Positions 27,193 through 35,740 of a stretch of DNA of 64,000 bases are shown piece by piece; position 1 is the stretch's first letter; each line of letters starts with the position of its first letter. The DNA comes from Argonema antarcticum A004/B2 (GTDB lineage: Bacteria > Cyanobacteriota > Cyanobacteriia > Cyanobacteriales > Aerosakkonemataceae): positions 82,473 to 146,472 of the forward strand of contig NZ_JAIQZN010000005.1 of the NCBI RefSeq assembly GCF_023333585.1, in the 5' to 3' direction. Made by a program: the position numbers and the translations under genes. The notes beneath the pieces were generated by a model that searched no databases, had not been told where the DNA came from, and was given only the letters and a program-made list of their open reading frames with translations.

Positions 27193-27726
27193 TCATCCCC
27201 AAGTGAACAATTCGCTGGTTGAATTGTTGCAACAATCCAGCAGGTTTTGAACTTCATTTTTGACGATCGCGTAACGCCAGCCTAGTAGTTCTCCTTTGTG
27301 GTAAGAAGTCGCCTGACCGATGATGAAAGGTTCTTGCGAATAAGGAGTACGGCAGCGAATTTTGCCTTCGTCGTATCCCAGCCAAAAGTCGGTGGCTTTT
27401 TGAATCGAGTGATGAATATGCAGCCGATATTCGGAAATTAACAATTCCAGGTGCAGCAAGCGTTGCTGTATGTCTTGTTCCTCCTGGTACAACCATTCAC
27501 ACAGCTGATATGATTGCGGCCCCCAAAGGTTTTGCTGTGCGATTTCCTGCCAGATTTTCTGCCAATTAAGTGCATAGGTTTCCTGTATGTAGGACAGAGA
27601 TGCCCCAGCGGTTACGGCTTCTGCTAGTCCTGTAGTGGCTTGGTTAAACTGGGTCAAGCCTGCCTCAAGCGAAATAAGTGCCGCTTCGCAGTTTTTCAGT
27701 TGCTTATCAGCCCAGCGATTTGTCAT
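27193..27726 (-). CDS. Conserved-looking hypothetical protein, 177 aa
   Basis: Not assigned. A mostly helical soluble protein with several Trp, Gln and Tyr (WQKIWQEIAQQNLWGPQSY, EEQDIQQRLLHLELLISEY) and a Cys pair near the end (LDCCNN). Length, uniform composition and ATG at 27726 argue it is real. It converges with mutS2 across the repeat region. No catalytic motif or membrane segment. Confidence 0.65.
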   Translation of the reverse strand: MTNRWADKQLKNCEAALISLEAGLTQFNQATTGLAEAVTAGASLSYIQETYALNWQKIWQEIAQQNLWGPQSYQLCEWLYQEEQDIQQRLLHLELLISEYRLHIHHSIQKATDFWLGYDEGKIRCRTPYSQEPFIIGQATSYHKGELLGWRYAIVKNEVQNLLDCCNNSTSELFTWG

Positions 27727-27902
27727 AGTTTTTTTTATTAAGCTTTTTTTTAATTATTGTAGGTTAGTATTTCCAGGTTGCCAATTGCGCTTGTTTACAA
27801 TAATTTAAGGCTGTTATCCCTTATCCCTTTTTAATGTTGATATGTTAAAATCACTTTTCTGTGTAGTTGACTGTTAACCGATCGCTTTCTGCTCAATTTT
27901 AT

Positions 27903-28424
27903 ATGAATATTCCAAATTGGATTACTTTCTCCCGTCTGTTGGGGTTGCCGTTTCTGCTTTATGGTTTGCACAACCCAACAGAATCAAGCCGTTGGATTTG
28001 TTTGGTAATTTTTCTGGTAGCCGCCAGTACGGATTGGTTGGATGGCTATCTGGCAAGAAAACTTAACCAAGTTACCGACTTGGGCAAGTTTCTCGATCCG
28101 TTGGTAGATAAATTGCTGGTACTTGGGCCACTGCTGGCGTTAATTGAGGAAGGTCAGGTGCCTGCTTGGGGAGTGTTTCTGATTTTAGCGCGGGAATTGG
28201 CGATCGCAGGTTGGCGCGTCAATCAAACTTCTATTTCTGGAGCTAATATCTGGGGTAAGCTGAAAACGGTGAGTCAGATAGTTGCGATCGCACTTCTCAT
28301 CGCGCCTTTACCGGAAGTTTGGCAAATCCCCTCCCTCATCGCCTTTTGGATTTCTGTCGCTTTCACTTTAATTTCCGGTGCTATTTATCTTTGGCCTCAA
28401 AATCTCAATAACGAAAATGCTTAA
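27903..28424 (+). CDS. pgsA: CDP-alcohol phosphatidyltransferase, PgsA-like
   Basis: Integral membrane enzyme making phosphatidylglycerol phosphate from CDP-diacylglycerol and glycerol-3-phosphate; PG is essential to cyanobacterial thylakoids. The CDP-alcohol phosphotransferase signature D-G-x2-A-R-x8-G-x3-D-x3-D is complete in WLDGYLARKLNQV then DLGKFLDPLVDK (about residues 50-75). Four to five further hydrophobic helices follow. The ATG at 27903 gives the family start MNIPNWITFSRL (the frame also has a TTG 12 codons earlier). 173 residues is normal for PgsA. Confidence 0.92.
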   Translation: MNIPNWITFSRLLGLPFLLYGLHNPTESSRWICLVIFLVAASTDWLDGYLARKLNQVTDLGKFLDPLVDKLLVLGPLLALIEEGQVPAWGVFLILARELAIAGWRVNQTSISGANIWGKLKTVSQIVAIALLIAPLPEVWQIPSLIAFWISVAFTLISGAIYLWPQNLNNENA

Positions 28425-28433
28425 TTTACAACC

Positions 28434-28514
28434 AGAAACCCGGTTTCTTTAAGAAACCGGGTTTCTATTTACCTTTCTTTAAGAAACCCGGTTTTTTAGA
28501 AAAACCGGGTTTCT
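28434..28514. repeat. Two tandem hairpins AGAAACCCGG/CCGGGTTTCT
   Basis: Two near-identical palindromes at 28434-28466 and 28482-28514, each with a 10-bp stem. They sit between convergent genes (pgsA and the PD-(D/E)XK-like gene) and likely act as a two-way terminator. The same GAAACCGGGTTTC word occurs at 54901-54932, so it is also a repeated element. Confidence 0.7.
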
Positions 28515-28520
28515 ATTTAT

Positions 28521-29123
28521 TTACCCTTGCTGTACCATCCAAACTAAAAATCCCAATATTTGTTCTACAGGCGGTAGCGGATAATCAGTCATATCAATTG
28601 TCACCGTCTGTTCTTCTAGTTTGAGAAAGCGCCATTGCGTACCGCTACTTACCGTACCAAAAATTGTTTGGATGGGTTTATTCTTAGCTGAATTAAATTT
28701 TTGAGCAGCTACCATTTCGGCAATACATTGTCCAATTCCTGACTTAATATCTGACTTTTTTGCTTCTACTATTACAATAGCAGGTGCTTCTACCGTAAGT
28801 TGTTCGGGAGAACGACTAATTAAAAAGTCGCAAACACCGTTTAGTCCAGATGCAATATCGACGTTGAATTCTTCCCCAGAAAAGACGCTAATTTTTTGAT
28901 TAAGAATTCGTCGCACTTCTAACAAAACTGGATTAATAATTACTTCAGATCGCGCTTTTTCTGTATCTACTGCGATCGCCCAAGGTAATTCTTCTAGAAT
29001 ACCCATTAGTCTGGGACTAGGTGCGATCGATTCTATATTTGTTGGTAAAAACCTCGTATTTTCCACTGTTGTCAGGTGAAAATCTTCTTTTACTTTACTC
29101 AAATTAAATTGACTATAAGCCAT
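28521..29123 (-). CDS. PD-(D/E)XK-like nuclease-fold protein
   Basis: A 200-residue protein with the signature of a restriction-endonuclease-like fold: GVCDFLISRSPE (Asp of the PD motif) at about residues 95-106 and IVIVEAKKSDIKSG at about 116-129 (E-x-K), followed by a helix ALEL-type run (IGQCIAEMVAAQKFN). Such proteins are numerous in cyanobacterial genomes as stand-alone genes; they resemble HsdR N-terminal domains. No methyltransferase or specificity subunit is near, so it is not a classical restriction system. Confidence 0.6.
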   Translation of the reverse strand: MAYSQFNLSKVKEDFHLTTVENTRFLPTNIESIAPSPRLMGILEELPWAIAVDTEKARSEVIINPVLLEVRRILNQKISVFSGEEFNVDIASGLNGVCDFLISRSPEQLTVEAPAIVIVEAKKSDIKSGIGQCIAEMVAAQKFNSAKNKPIQTIFGTVSSGTQWRFLKLEEQTVTIDMTDYPLPPVEQILGFLVWMVQQG

Positions 29124-29151
29124 TTTAAACCTACCTTACTCGAAAAGGGGC

Positions 29152-29178
29152 GATAGAGTGGGCATTGCCCACCCTATC
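29152..29178. repeat. Small palindrome around GTGGGCATTGCCCAC
   Basis: GATAG-a-GTGGGC, ATT, GCCCAC-c-CTATC fold into an 11-bp stem with one mismatch. It is 3 bases from the stop of the epimerase-like gene and likely its terminator. Same core as 1656-1672. Confidence 0.5.
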
Positions 29179-29180
29179 AA

Positions 29181-30119
29181 TTAACTTTGAACGGCTTTCA
29201 AAATCTCATCATCTACCGAGAAATCTACCTCTGCTTTGCCTCGACCAGAAGCAAGGTAATCATTTACTAACGAATCTATCAATCCATCTACAAGGTTATA
29301 TTCTGGATGCCAACCTAGTTCCGTTTTCGCTTTGTTTACTGATGCGAAGAAGTGCTGCACTCTTAACGGGAAACCTTTGCGTTTGCCGAAATCAAACTTT
29401 TTGGGGTCGTAATGTACGATTTCTATATCAGCCGATCTGCCAACTGCTATTGCACAGGCGCGTGCAAGTCCATCAAAGGTGACGTAGCGATCGCCTGATA
29501 TATTATACACTTGCCCGATCGCTTTCTCATTACCCAGCACAGCTGCCATCGCATTTGCTAAGTCTTTGCAATGACCGAGTTGGGTGATGTGTAATCCGTT
29601 ACCTGGTATGGCGATGGGCCGATCGCGCACGATGCGATCGAAAAACCATGCTTCTACATCATTATAATTCTGCGGGCCGTAAATATAAGTAGGCCGAATT
29701 GAGGTAAAAGGCAATCCTTGTTCGATTAAATAAGCTTCAGTTTCGTGCTTACCTTTGTGGCGACTTTTTGGGTCAATTGCATCGCCTTCAATATGGGGTA
29801 ATTCATCGGTTTTGAGATAAACTCCCGCCGAACTCATGTAGACAAAATGTTTTACCTTACCTTTAAAAATATCGGCTAAAGGTTGAGTATCGCTTAATTC
29901 GCGACCGTTGTTATCAAAAATGGCATCAAAGTTTTCAGACGATAGCTTTTCTTTGATTTGCGAAGCGTCAGTGCGATCGCCGTGAATTTGTTGTATACCT
30001 TCAACTGGCGCTGGTTTCTTACCGCGATTAAATAATACAACTTCGTGACCTTGTGCAACCAAAATTTTAGTTAAATAAACTCCGATAAACCGGGTACCAC
30101 CCATGATTAAGATTCGCAT
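29181..30119 (-). CDS. CSP41-like NAD-dependent epimerase/dehydratase family protein
   Basis: 312-residue atypical extended SDR resembling the chloroplast stem-loop RNA-binding protein CSP41 and its cyanobacterial relatives. LIMGGTRFIGVYL at residues 4-16 is the Rossmann glycine loop; FVYMSSAGVYLK near 95 and IRPTYIYGPQNYND near 140 follow the family pattern, and the C-terminal part ends with GWHPEYNLVDGL. In plants CSP41 binds and processes plastid RNAs. Which role applies here is uncertain. Confidence 0.8.
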   Translation of the reverse strand: MRILIMGGTRFIGVYLTKILVAQGHEVVLFNRGKKPAPVEGIQQIHGDRTDASQIKEKLSSENFDAIFDNNGRELSDTQPLADIFKGKVKHFVYMSSAGVYLKTDELPHIEGDAIDPKSRHKGKHETEAYLIEQGLPFTSIRPTYIYGPQNYNDVEAWFFDRIVRDRPIAIPGNGLHITQLGHCKDLANAMAAVLGNEKAIGQVYNISGDRYVTFDGLARACAIAVGRSADIEIVHYDPKKFDFGKRKGFPLRVQHFFASVNKAKTELGWHPEYNLVDGLIDSLVNDYLASGRGKAEVDFSVDDEILKAVQS

Positions 30120-30138
30120 TTTTACTCATTCCCAACAG

Positions 30139-30438
30139 TTAACTATCTGATTTTACTTCAGATGCGCTTTGATTATTCAATAAAGGTGAGTTTTCTGGTA
30201 ATTTCCAAGAACGTCCTGCTGTATGAACGTAACCGTCAATGATTTTTACTCCACCAAGTTCTCGTCCTAAAGCAATTAATTCTTGCCGTTCTTCATCTGT
30301 TAAGTAGTCATTACCGTGAAGGCTACCTGATGGACGGTGAGGATCTCCTCCCGCATCTAGATAGCGTTGGCGTCCTACCGCGAACAGTTCTTTGAATCTT
30401 TCATACTTTTGTTTCCGCACTTGAGTAGATTCTGTCAT
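30139..30438 (-). CDS. Hypothetical protein, 99 aa
   Basis: Unassigned. A basic helical N-terminus (VRKQKYERFKELFAVGRQRY) followed by a Gly/His-containing middle (SGSLHGNDYLTDEERQEL). Its ATG overlaps the stop of the preceding gene (ATGA), so the two are translationally coupled. Nothing points to a family. Confidence 0.55.
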   Translation of the reverse strand: MTESTQVRKQKYERFKELFAVGRQRYLDAGGDPHRPSGSLHGNDYLTDEERQELIALGRELGGVKIIDGYVHTAGRSWKLPENSPLLNNQSASEVKSDS

Positions 30439-30620
30439 AGTTCTGACTCCGGTTCAACAGGGACTATTTCGCCATTTTGCAGCAGCCGCGAGATCGGCAA
30501 GACAGGGCTTGGTGTTTCAATGTACCAAGTTCCCGTTTCTATATCATAGAACGTATATCCCAGTAAATCCAAAGTGTCTAGGGCGTTGAGAATTAGGTAC
30601 TGTTCTTCTGTTGGTTCCAC
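30435..30620 (-). CDS. Hypothetical small acidic protein, 61 aa
   Basis: Acidic: YLILNALDTLDLLGYTFYD and PVEPESEL, with several Pro. Overlaps the 99-aa gene by four bases. Small acidic plus basic partner genes are also a toxin-antitoxin pattern, but I see no toxin or DNA-binding motif, so this is only a two-gene unit of unknown function. Confidence 0.5.
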   Translation of the reverse strand: MEPTEEQYLILNALDTLDLLGYTFYDIETGTWYIETPSPVLPISRLLQNGEIVPVEPESEL

Positions 30621-30649
30621 AAGTTGTTACTACTATTACTTTAGTTATT

Positions 30650-31327
30650 TTACAGCTTTAGTTGAGTTACAGCGATTTTACCAGAGAAGCAGACATCAAC
30701 ATCGGTGCCGGGAGTGCGATCGCGTTTTGCATACTCGCCGTGGTAGTAATATTCATCACCTTCAACTCGGTAGTTCACTGGTAAAGGTTCCGTACTCGGT
30801 TGGCAAAATACTACTTCTGGGTCTGGTTCTCCCGGTAAAAGATGCGGTAAATTAACATTCCAGAAAGTACCGGGTGCGATCGGTCTAGCGAACAAATCAT
30901 CTAATACTTTCGCCGTCCATCTAGCAGCAGTATCCCAATCAACATTTAACTTACCTTTGCGATAATGAGAAACTGCAATACCTGGAATACCGTGCGTTGC
31001 TGCTTCTCGCACAGCAGCAACAGTACCCGAAATGTAAACATCAACACCCATATTGCCGCCAGCGTTAATGCCCGAAAGTACCCATTTGACATTTTGACAA
31101 AGATGTGTTATGGCAAGGCGCGTGCAATCAGCCGGAGTACCACCTACAGCATATTCGGTTTGCGATCGACGTTGTACGTGAATAGCGCCAGTGGTAGTAA
31201 CTTGATGACCGCAACCCGATAAATGGTCTTTTGGCGCGACAATTATGGCATTACCGTTGACAGCTTTTTGTAGTGCTAGGATGCCTGGGGCATCGATGCC
31301 GTCGTCGTTGGTGAGAATTAAGGTCAT
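30650..31327 (-). CDS. surE: 5'/3'-nucleotidase SurE
   Basis: Removes phosphate from nucleoside 5'- and 3'-monophosphates; divalent-metal dependent. TNDDGIDAPGI at residues 6-16 carries the metal-binding Asp pair, AVGGTPADCT near 61 and VLSGINAGGNMG near 83 are the family's other metal and substrate loops. 225 residues is short but normal. It lies 29 bases downstream of nothing obvious, with its own leader. Confidence 0.95.
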   Translation of the reverse strand: MTLILTNDDGIDAPGILALQKAVNGNAIIVAPKDHLSGCGHQVTTTGAIHVQRRSQTEYAVGGTPADCTRLAITHLCQNVKWVLSGINAGGNMGVDVYISGTVAAVREAATHGIPGIAVSHYRKGKLNVDWDTAARWTAKVLDDLFARPIAPGTFWNVNLPHLLPGEPDPEVVFCQPSTEPLPVNYRVEGDEYYYHGEYAKRDRTPGTDVDVCFSGKIAVTQLKL

Positions 31328-31367
31328 AGGTTTTCGCTGGAGTAATATAGAGTAATATAGATAACAA

Positions 31368-31465
31368 AGGTACGTTGTTGCGCTTCAGCGCTCTTAGCAC
31401 ATTCTTACGCTTCAGCGCTCTTAGCACATTCTTACGCTTTGGCGCGGCATCGCAACAACATACCT
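31368..31465. repeat. Palindromic dispersed repeat, copy B (expanded)
   Basis: Left arm AGGTACGTTGTTGCGCTTC and right arm CGCAACAACATACCT as in copies A and D. Between the arms a 27-base unit ending TTAGCACATTCTTACGCT is present twice, so this copy has an internal duplication. Located upstream of surE. Confidence 0.8.
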
Positions 31466-31486
31466 GAAAATCAACTGATTAACTAA

Positions 31487-31711
31487 CTAGCTAAAAATAA
31501 CCAAACAATCGTCCAATCTGACGAGCGAGATGTTGTAGTTTCAGCGATTCACGAAGAAATCAAGCGCAATCCCACCATAAAAGCGCGGTTGTGGAGTGCT
31601 TTAAAAGCTGGTGGAACTGAGGCTTTGAAGGTAGCATTAGATGCGATATTTAAAAATCCAGCCGTCAGCATTTCAGTGGAGACAATCAAAGGGTATATTG
31701 AAGGGGAGTAG
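31487..31711 (+). pseudogene. C-terminal fragment of a larger protein
   Basis: The frame is open from a TAA at 31484 and reads AIHEEIKRNPTIKARLWSAL then KAGGTEALKVALDAIF and SVETIKGYIEGE before a TAG. The helical AxxEEIxxNPTxxxRLxSALKAGGTEALK text is the kind found at the C-terminus of some large cyanobacterial multidomain proteins, so this is probably the tail of a gene whose front was lost. Upstream the DNA turns into palindrome repeat copy B. Confidence 0.4.
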
Positions 31712-31760
31712 GGTTTGTCGATTTGGACAATTAGCCTGTCTGGGAATCAATTTGCTTGCA

Positions 31761-31950
31761 TCTGCGAACATACCCGCCTGCGAATCAATTCGCTTACATC
31801 TGCGAACATACCCGCCTGCGAATCAATTCGCTTACATCTGCGAACATACCCGCCTGCGAATCAATTCGTTTGCATCTGCGAACACACCCGCCTGCGAATC
31901 AATTCGTTTGCATCTGCGAACACACCCGCCTGCGAATCAATTCGCAGGCT
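31761..31950 (+). repeat. Tandem 38-bp repeat, five units
   Basis: Successive units begin TCTGCGAACA(T/C)ACCCGCC at 31761, 31799, 31837, 31875 and 31913, exactly 38 bases apart, each containing CCTGCGAATCAATTCG. The last unit merges into the nested palindrome that follows. Confidence 0.9.
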
Positions 31951-32047
31951 AATAGCGAAAGTCGTCTGAAGACGACTGATGGAAGCAGAAATTCAGTCCA
32001 CTTAAGTGGACTTCAGCTATTAGCCTGCGAATTGATTCGCAGGCGGG
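31925..32047. repeat. Nested palindromic element, copy 1
   Basis: Outer arms CCCGCCTGCGAATCAATTCG... and ...CGAATTGATTCGCAGGCGGG enclose two internal hairpins, GTCGTCTGAAGACGAC and GTCCACTTAAGTGGAC, and then GCTATTAGC. A complete fold gives a four-way structure. Copy 2 is at 32324-32447. Confidence 0.9.
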
Positions 32048-32162
32048 ATGACAACGAAGCAATTGATTTTGTTATGATTTTACCATGCGATTTGCGTTGA
32101 TGGTTAAAATGCGATCGGCCCTTGATATCTTGTATAGCAACCGCTCTCGTCGATTAGGGCAG

Positions 32163-32259
32163 TAGGGGCGAAGCATTCGGGCATATAATTTATTGGTTAA
32201 AACCGAAGATTTACTACCCGAATGCTAATGCCTCCGGCACGCACTCGCGTTCGCCCCTA
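32163..32259. repeat. Inverted repeat TAGGGGCGAA...TTCGCCCCTA
   Basis: TAGGGGCGAAGCATTCGGG at 32163 pairs with CCCGAATGC (32217) and TTCGCCCCTA (32250). The interval between contains about 35 AT-rich bases. It looks like one of the common cyanobacterial intergenic palindromes; followed at once by TAGCCCC heptamers. The stretch 31328-32482 holds no other coding sequence I can support. Confidence 0.75.
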
Positions 32260-32323
32260 GCCCCTAGCCCCTCCCCAGATTTATGGCTTAACCGACTCAT
32301 CGGTTGCTATATCTGCGAATTTA

Positions 32324-32447
32324 CCCGCCTGCGAATCAATTCGCTTTTCTTATAGCGAAAGTCGTCTGAAGACGACTGGTGGAATCAGAAATTTAGTCCA
32401 CTTAAGTGGACTTCAGCTATTAGCCTGCGAATTGATTCGCAGGCGGG
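32324..32447. repeat. Nested palindromic element, copy 2
   Basis: Same internal hairpins (GTCGTCTGAAGACGAC, GTCCACTTAAGTGGAC) and same GCTATTAGCCTGCGAATTG right arm as copy 1; the left arm is slightly altered (CCCGCCTGCGAATCAATTCGC then TTTTC). It ends 35 bases from the uracil-DNA glycosylase gene. Confidence 0.9.
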
Positions 32448-32482
32448 TTGACAGCTAAGCCATTAATTTTGTTTACATTTTC

Positions 32483-33181
32483 CTACGAATTGAGTTCATC
32501 TAACTTAGCGCGAACTGCTTGAATATCTTGCCACATCAACCACTTCGGACTGCCACTTTCCTTTGAGGGATTTCGCAACAAATAGGCTGGGTGTAAAATA
32601 GGCATACAAAGTCGCCCTTCCCATTCCATCCAAGTGCCTCTAATTTTCGTAATTCCTCTTTTATCTCCAGTTAAACCTTTGACAGCGGTCGCGCCAGTTA
32701 AGAGAATAATTTTCGGATTGACTAGGCGAATTTGTTCTAGCAAATAAGGTTTGCAAGCGGCGATTTCATCCGGCTTAGGAACTCGGTTATTTGGTGGGCG
32801 GCAATTATTTACATTACAAATGTAAACATCTTTTTCACTACTCAATCCAACCGCTGCGAGAATTTTTTCTAATAGTTGACCCGCTTTACCAACAAATGGC
32901 AAACCCGTCTCGTCTTCATTTTGACCGGGTGCTTCGCCTACAATCATTATCGGGGCTTGTGGATTGCCGCGTCCAACGACAGCATGAATGCGGGTGTCTC
33001 CCAAACGACAGCGATCGCACTTGTTGCAATGATTGGCTAGTTGGTCTAAGGTTTGATAAGTACCGGGAGGAATGGGTATTTTTGCACTGGTGGGAATCAA
33101 ATCTGACCCAAAGGCTGACCGGGTAGATGCTTCGCCATCAGGTAAAAGGTCAAAAAGGCTGAGTTGTTCTTCGTTGGACAT
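32483..33181 (-). CDS. Uracil-DNA glycosylase family protein (type 4/5-like)
   Basis: Removes uracil from DNA in base-excision repair. The 232-residue protein has CNKCDRCRLGDTR at the front and a later YICNVNNCRPP, providing the Cys set of an Fe-S UDG; MIVGEAPGQNEDETGLPFV near 78 is the catalytic GEAPG motif and MPILHPAYLLRNP near 190 the leucine-loop motif. Length is within the family range, slightly long at the N-terminus. Confidence 0.92.
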   Translation of the reverse strand: MSNEEQLSLFDLLPDGEASTRSAFGSDLIPTSAKIPIPPGTYQTLDQLANHCNKCDRCRLGDTRIHAVVGRGNPQAPIMIVGEAPGQNEDETGLPFVGKAGQLLEKILAAVGLSSEKDVYICNVNNCRPPNNRVPKPDEIAACKPYLLEQIRLVNPKIILLTGATAVKGLTGDKRGITKIRGTWMEWEGRLCMPILHPAYLLRNPSKESGSPKWLMWQDIQAVRAKLDELNS

Positions 33182-33208
33182 AGATTGAAGGGCAAGGTTT
33201 CCAAGGCA

Positions 33209-33454
33209 TTAAAATGGCATATCATCGTCGTCGAAACCGTCCTGGGGGGGAAAATCATCACTCTCTTCAAGCTTTGGCTGATTTTCCGGTTCTGTTTGCA
33301 TATCGATCCAGCGTTTGGCTTGCTTAAGTGCTTCTTTCTCATTTTTGGCGTTGTGAACTGGGATAAAGCATTTGCCACCGGAGTTCCAGACTTCTACGCA
33401 GAATACTGGTCTGGCTTCGATAATCCAACCTTTATAAATTTCTGGTGAACTCAT
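33209..33454 (-). CDS. Conserved-looking hypothetical, 81 aa
   Basis: Starts at ATG 33454 (MSSPEIYKGWIIEARPV). Compact alpha/beta start followed by an acidic C-terminus (DDFPPQDGFDDDDMPF). Cys residues in PVFCVEVWNSGGKCF. No family. Lies 27 bases upstream of the glycosylase gene on the same strand; likely the same transcript. Confidence 0.55.
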   Translation of the reverse strand: MSSPEIYKGWIIEARPVFCVEVWNSGGKCFIPVHNAKNEKEALKQAKRWIDMQTEPENQPKLEESDDFPPQDGFDDDDMPF

Positions 33455-33576
33455 AGTTGATACCAATTCTCTATCCTGTTGCTACATATCGCCTAACTGT
33501 ATGGTATAGTTTAATGATGTCGGTAGTCTGAAAATGAAGCAAAGCCGTTTTAGATAAAGGAAAGTATTGGAATAGT

Positions 33577-34935
33577 TCAGTTGCCGAAATTAGTCCGAGG
33601 CGATGCTTGCAAAATTTCTTTTACTTTATTCTGGGCCGATCGCATTAGCTGTTGCGCTTCTGCATAAGCAGTCGTCTCCGGTTTAATCTTCTCTAATTGA
33701 TTGATAATTCGTTGGATTTGACTAATCATTTGGTTACGATCGACTGAGGAAGCATTGCGGGTAGTATTTGCAAGTAAAGATTCGATTTGCTCTTTAGCCG
33801 TCTCCAGATCTCTTACAGAAGCTTGTTCCATTTCCAACCTAGTTCGTACTGTTCCCAAATCACTTTGATATTTAGCTAGTAACTTTTGCGCTTCTACGTA
33901 GCCAGAGTCCTCTACTCGAACTGCTTCCAGCCGATCGATCGCCTGTGACCACAATTTTTGGATTTCCTGCCACTCACTAGCACTATGAGGCGGATTCTGC
34001 GCCTTTTGACCAGCCGCTATAGCAAATTGGTTCGCTACCTCAATCAAAGTTTGCGTTCTAGCACTCTTTGCGGCTATACTGGCAACTTCTTGAAAATCGC
34101 GCTGATAAGCTGCTAATTTAGTTCTTGATGTTCTTCCGATCAGTGTTTGCTGGGGCAATTGATTTATCTGATCCAAAGCCGCTTGCCATGCTGCGATCGC
34201 TTTTTCTCGGTCTGCAACTGTTGACGCCTGTTCGTATTGCTGCTTAGCTGTGTTGAGCGCTTGTTCTCCTTGAGTTAGTAGCGTTTGCGCTTGCTTTTCT
34301 TGAAATAGCTTGGCTTCCATGCGCCCCACATTCGCTCTCGCTGCTTTAAACTCATCAAAGGTAAACTGCCAACCAAACCAAGCGGTGTATTTAGGCCAAT
34401 AGCCTAAAAACCAAACTGGCAAAGCATCCAGATGTTTTTGCGCTTCTTTTACTTTCACTGCGCCTAAGTCCAAATCGGCTGAACTGGTAGATTGGTTTAC
34501 CAACTGGTCGGCTTGTTCCACTGATGCGATCGCCCGCCGATAGTTATAATCCATACTCATATAGCTGGGTAGTAGCAAAATTGGTAATGTTCGCGCTACC
34601 GGCCAGCGAATCATCGGATAAGGTAGGTTCAGTACCCAAATTGCCCCAGCAGATCCAGCTAAAAATACAGCAGCAAATTTTATTTTGCTCCACTTACCGG
34701 GGGGACAGTTGGCTTTGGCGGCCTGTTTGAGAACTTTTTCGCTAAAGTTGGGGAAAAAAGCGATTACCGTATCGCGCAGTTCTTCTAGGGAAGCCGGTTC
34801 GCCTGTTTGCGAGCGCAGTCTTTCTAACCGCTTCAGCACAATGTCTCGCTGTACATCTCCCGCCAGCACATCTTTAGAGCATCGCTTCACCTCAGTAGCA
34901 AGAATTTCAAAGGCGCGGTTATATAGACGAGGCAT
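33577..34935 (-). CDS. Hypothetical membrane-associated protein with coiled coil
   Basis: A 452-residue protein, cyanobacterial in style. Residues 1-80 are soluble and helical; a hydrophobic segment at about 88-125 (AAVFLAGSAGAIWVLNLP) is likely membrane; residues 140-440 form long Gln/Ala/Glu-rich helices (e.g. EKQAQTLLTQGEQALNTAK) with repeat-like spacing of about 35 residues. Suggests a scaffold on the membrane. ATG 34935 used rather than TTG 34947. Function unknown. Confidence 0.65.
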   Translation of the reverse strand: MPRLYNRAFEILATEVKRCSKDVLAGDVQRDIVLKRLERLRSQTGEPASLEELRDTVIAFFPNFSEKVLKQAAKANCPPGKWSKIKFAAVFLAGSAGAIWVLNLPYPMIRWPVARTLPILLLPSYMSMDYNYRRAIASVEQADQLVNQSTSSADLDLGAVKVKEAQKHLDALPVWFLGYWPKYTAWFGWQFTFDEFKAARANVGRMEAKLFQEKQAQTLLTQGEQALNTAKQQYEQASTVADREKAIAAWQAALDQINQLPQQTLIGRTSRTKLAAYQRDFQEVASIAAKSARTQTLIEVANQFAIAAGQKAQNPPHSASEWQEIQKLWSQAIDRLEAVRVEDSGYVEAQKLLAKYQSDLGTVRTRLEMEQASVRDLETAKEQIESLLANTTRNASSVDRNQMISQIQRIINQLEKIKPETTAYAEAQQLMRSAQNKVKEILQASPRTNFGN

Positions 34936-35206
34936 ATAATATACCAACAGATTAATTTAATTTGGCAGTCAATTTTTTGTGCTGAACCCAGCTTTCCCCA
35001 TAGCCTAATTGTTACACTCGATCGCAACTTTGGGAATACTATCTCGTGTCTAGCTGACCGAGATCACTTTAGTTTTCTGAAGCGATGAGTGATACTACGG
35101 TAGAACGCAGCCTCAACCTAAAGGCGCGGTGTACAGTAGGGATGTTGCTTAACTGGGTGTTTTTCTTGGATTGTAACCTATGGGCAGATGTTGGGAGTTA
35201 ACTTAA

Positions 35207-35737
35207 ATGAAACAAGTTGGTGTAACAGTATGGTTTACTGGCCTTAGCGGTGCCGGTAAGACTACGATCAGTCGGGCTGTGGAGGTGGCGTTGCGATCGC
35301 GCGACTACTCTATAGAAATCCTCGATGGGGATGTAGTCCGCGAGAACTTGACAAAAGACTTAGGTTTTAGTAAAGAAGACCGCGATAATAATATCCGCCG
35401 CATCGGTTTCGTGGCGCATCTATTGAGTAGGAACGGCGTGATTGTTTTGGTTTCAGCTATTTCGCCTTATCGCGAAATGCGGGACGAGATGAAAAAGCGA
35501 ATTGGAGATTTTATCGAAGTTTACGTAAATGCACCTCTCGCAGTGTGCGAAGAACGCGATGTCAAGGGGCTTTATAAGAAAGCACGCGCTGGACAAATTC
35601 AGCATTTTACTGGCATTGACGACCCCTATGAAGCGCCGCTACAGCCGGATGTGGAATGTCGCACCGATATAGAAAGTGTCGAAGAAAGTGTCGCTAAGGT
35701 TTTGCACAAGTTGGAAGCTGGTGGTTATATAAACTAG
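35207..35737 (+). CDS. cysC: Adenylylsulfate kinase
   Basis: Phosphorylates adenosine 5'-phosphosulfate at the 3' position to PAPS in assimilatory sulfate reduction. [13 protein letters not shown] at residues 13-25 is the P-loop; [11 protein letters not shown] near 44 and [14 protein letters not shown] (the family Ser-containing loop) near 86 follow, then [19 protein letters not shown]. 176 residues is typical. RBS GGGAG 9 bases before ATG 35207. No other sulfur gene adjoins it. Confidence 0.95.
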   Translation: MKQVGVTVWFTGLSGAGKTTISRAVEVALRSRDYSIEILDGDVVRENLTKDLGFSKEDRDNNIRRIGFVAHLLSRNGVIVLVSAISPYREMRDEMKKRIGDFIEVYVNAPLAVCEERDVKGLYKKARAGQIQHFTGIDDPYEAPLQPDVECRTDIESVEESVAKVLHKLEAGGYIN

Positions 35738-35740
35738 GGG

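Noticed and set aside
26952..27250. Several 67-94 aa ORFs across the heptamer region
   Set aside because: Low-complexity translation of repeat DNA.
31641..32100. Plus-strand ORFs of about 84-114 codons with repeated CESIRLHLRT-like text
   Set aside because: All are translations of the 38-bp tandem repeat in different frames.
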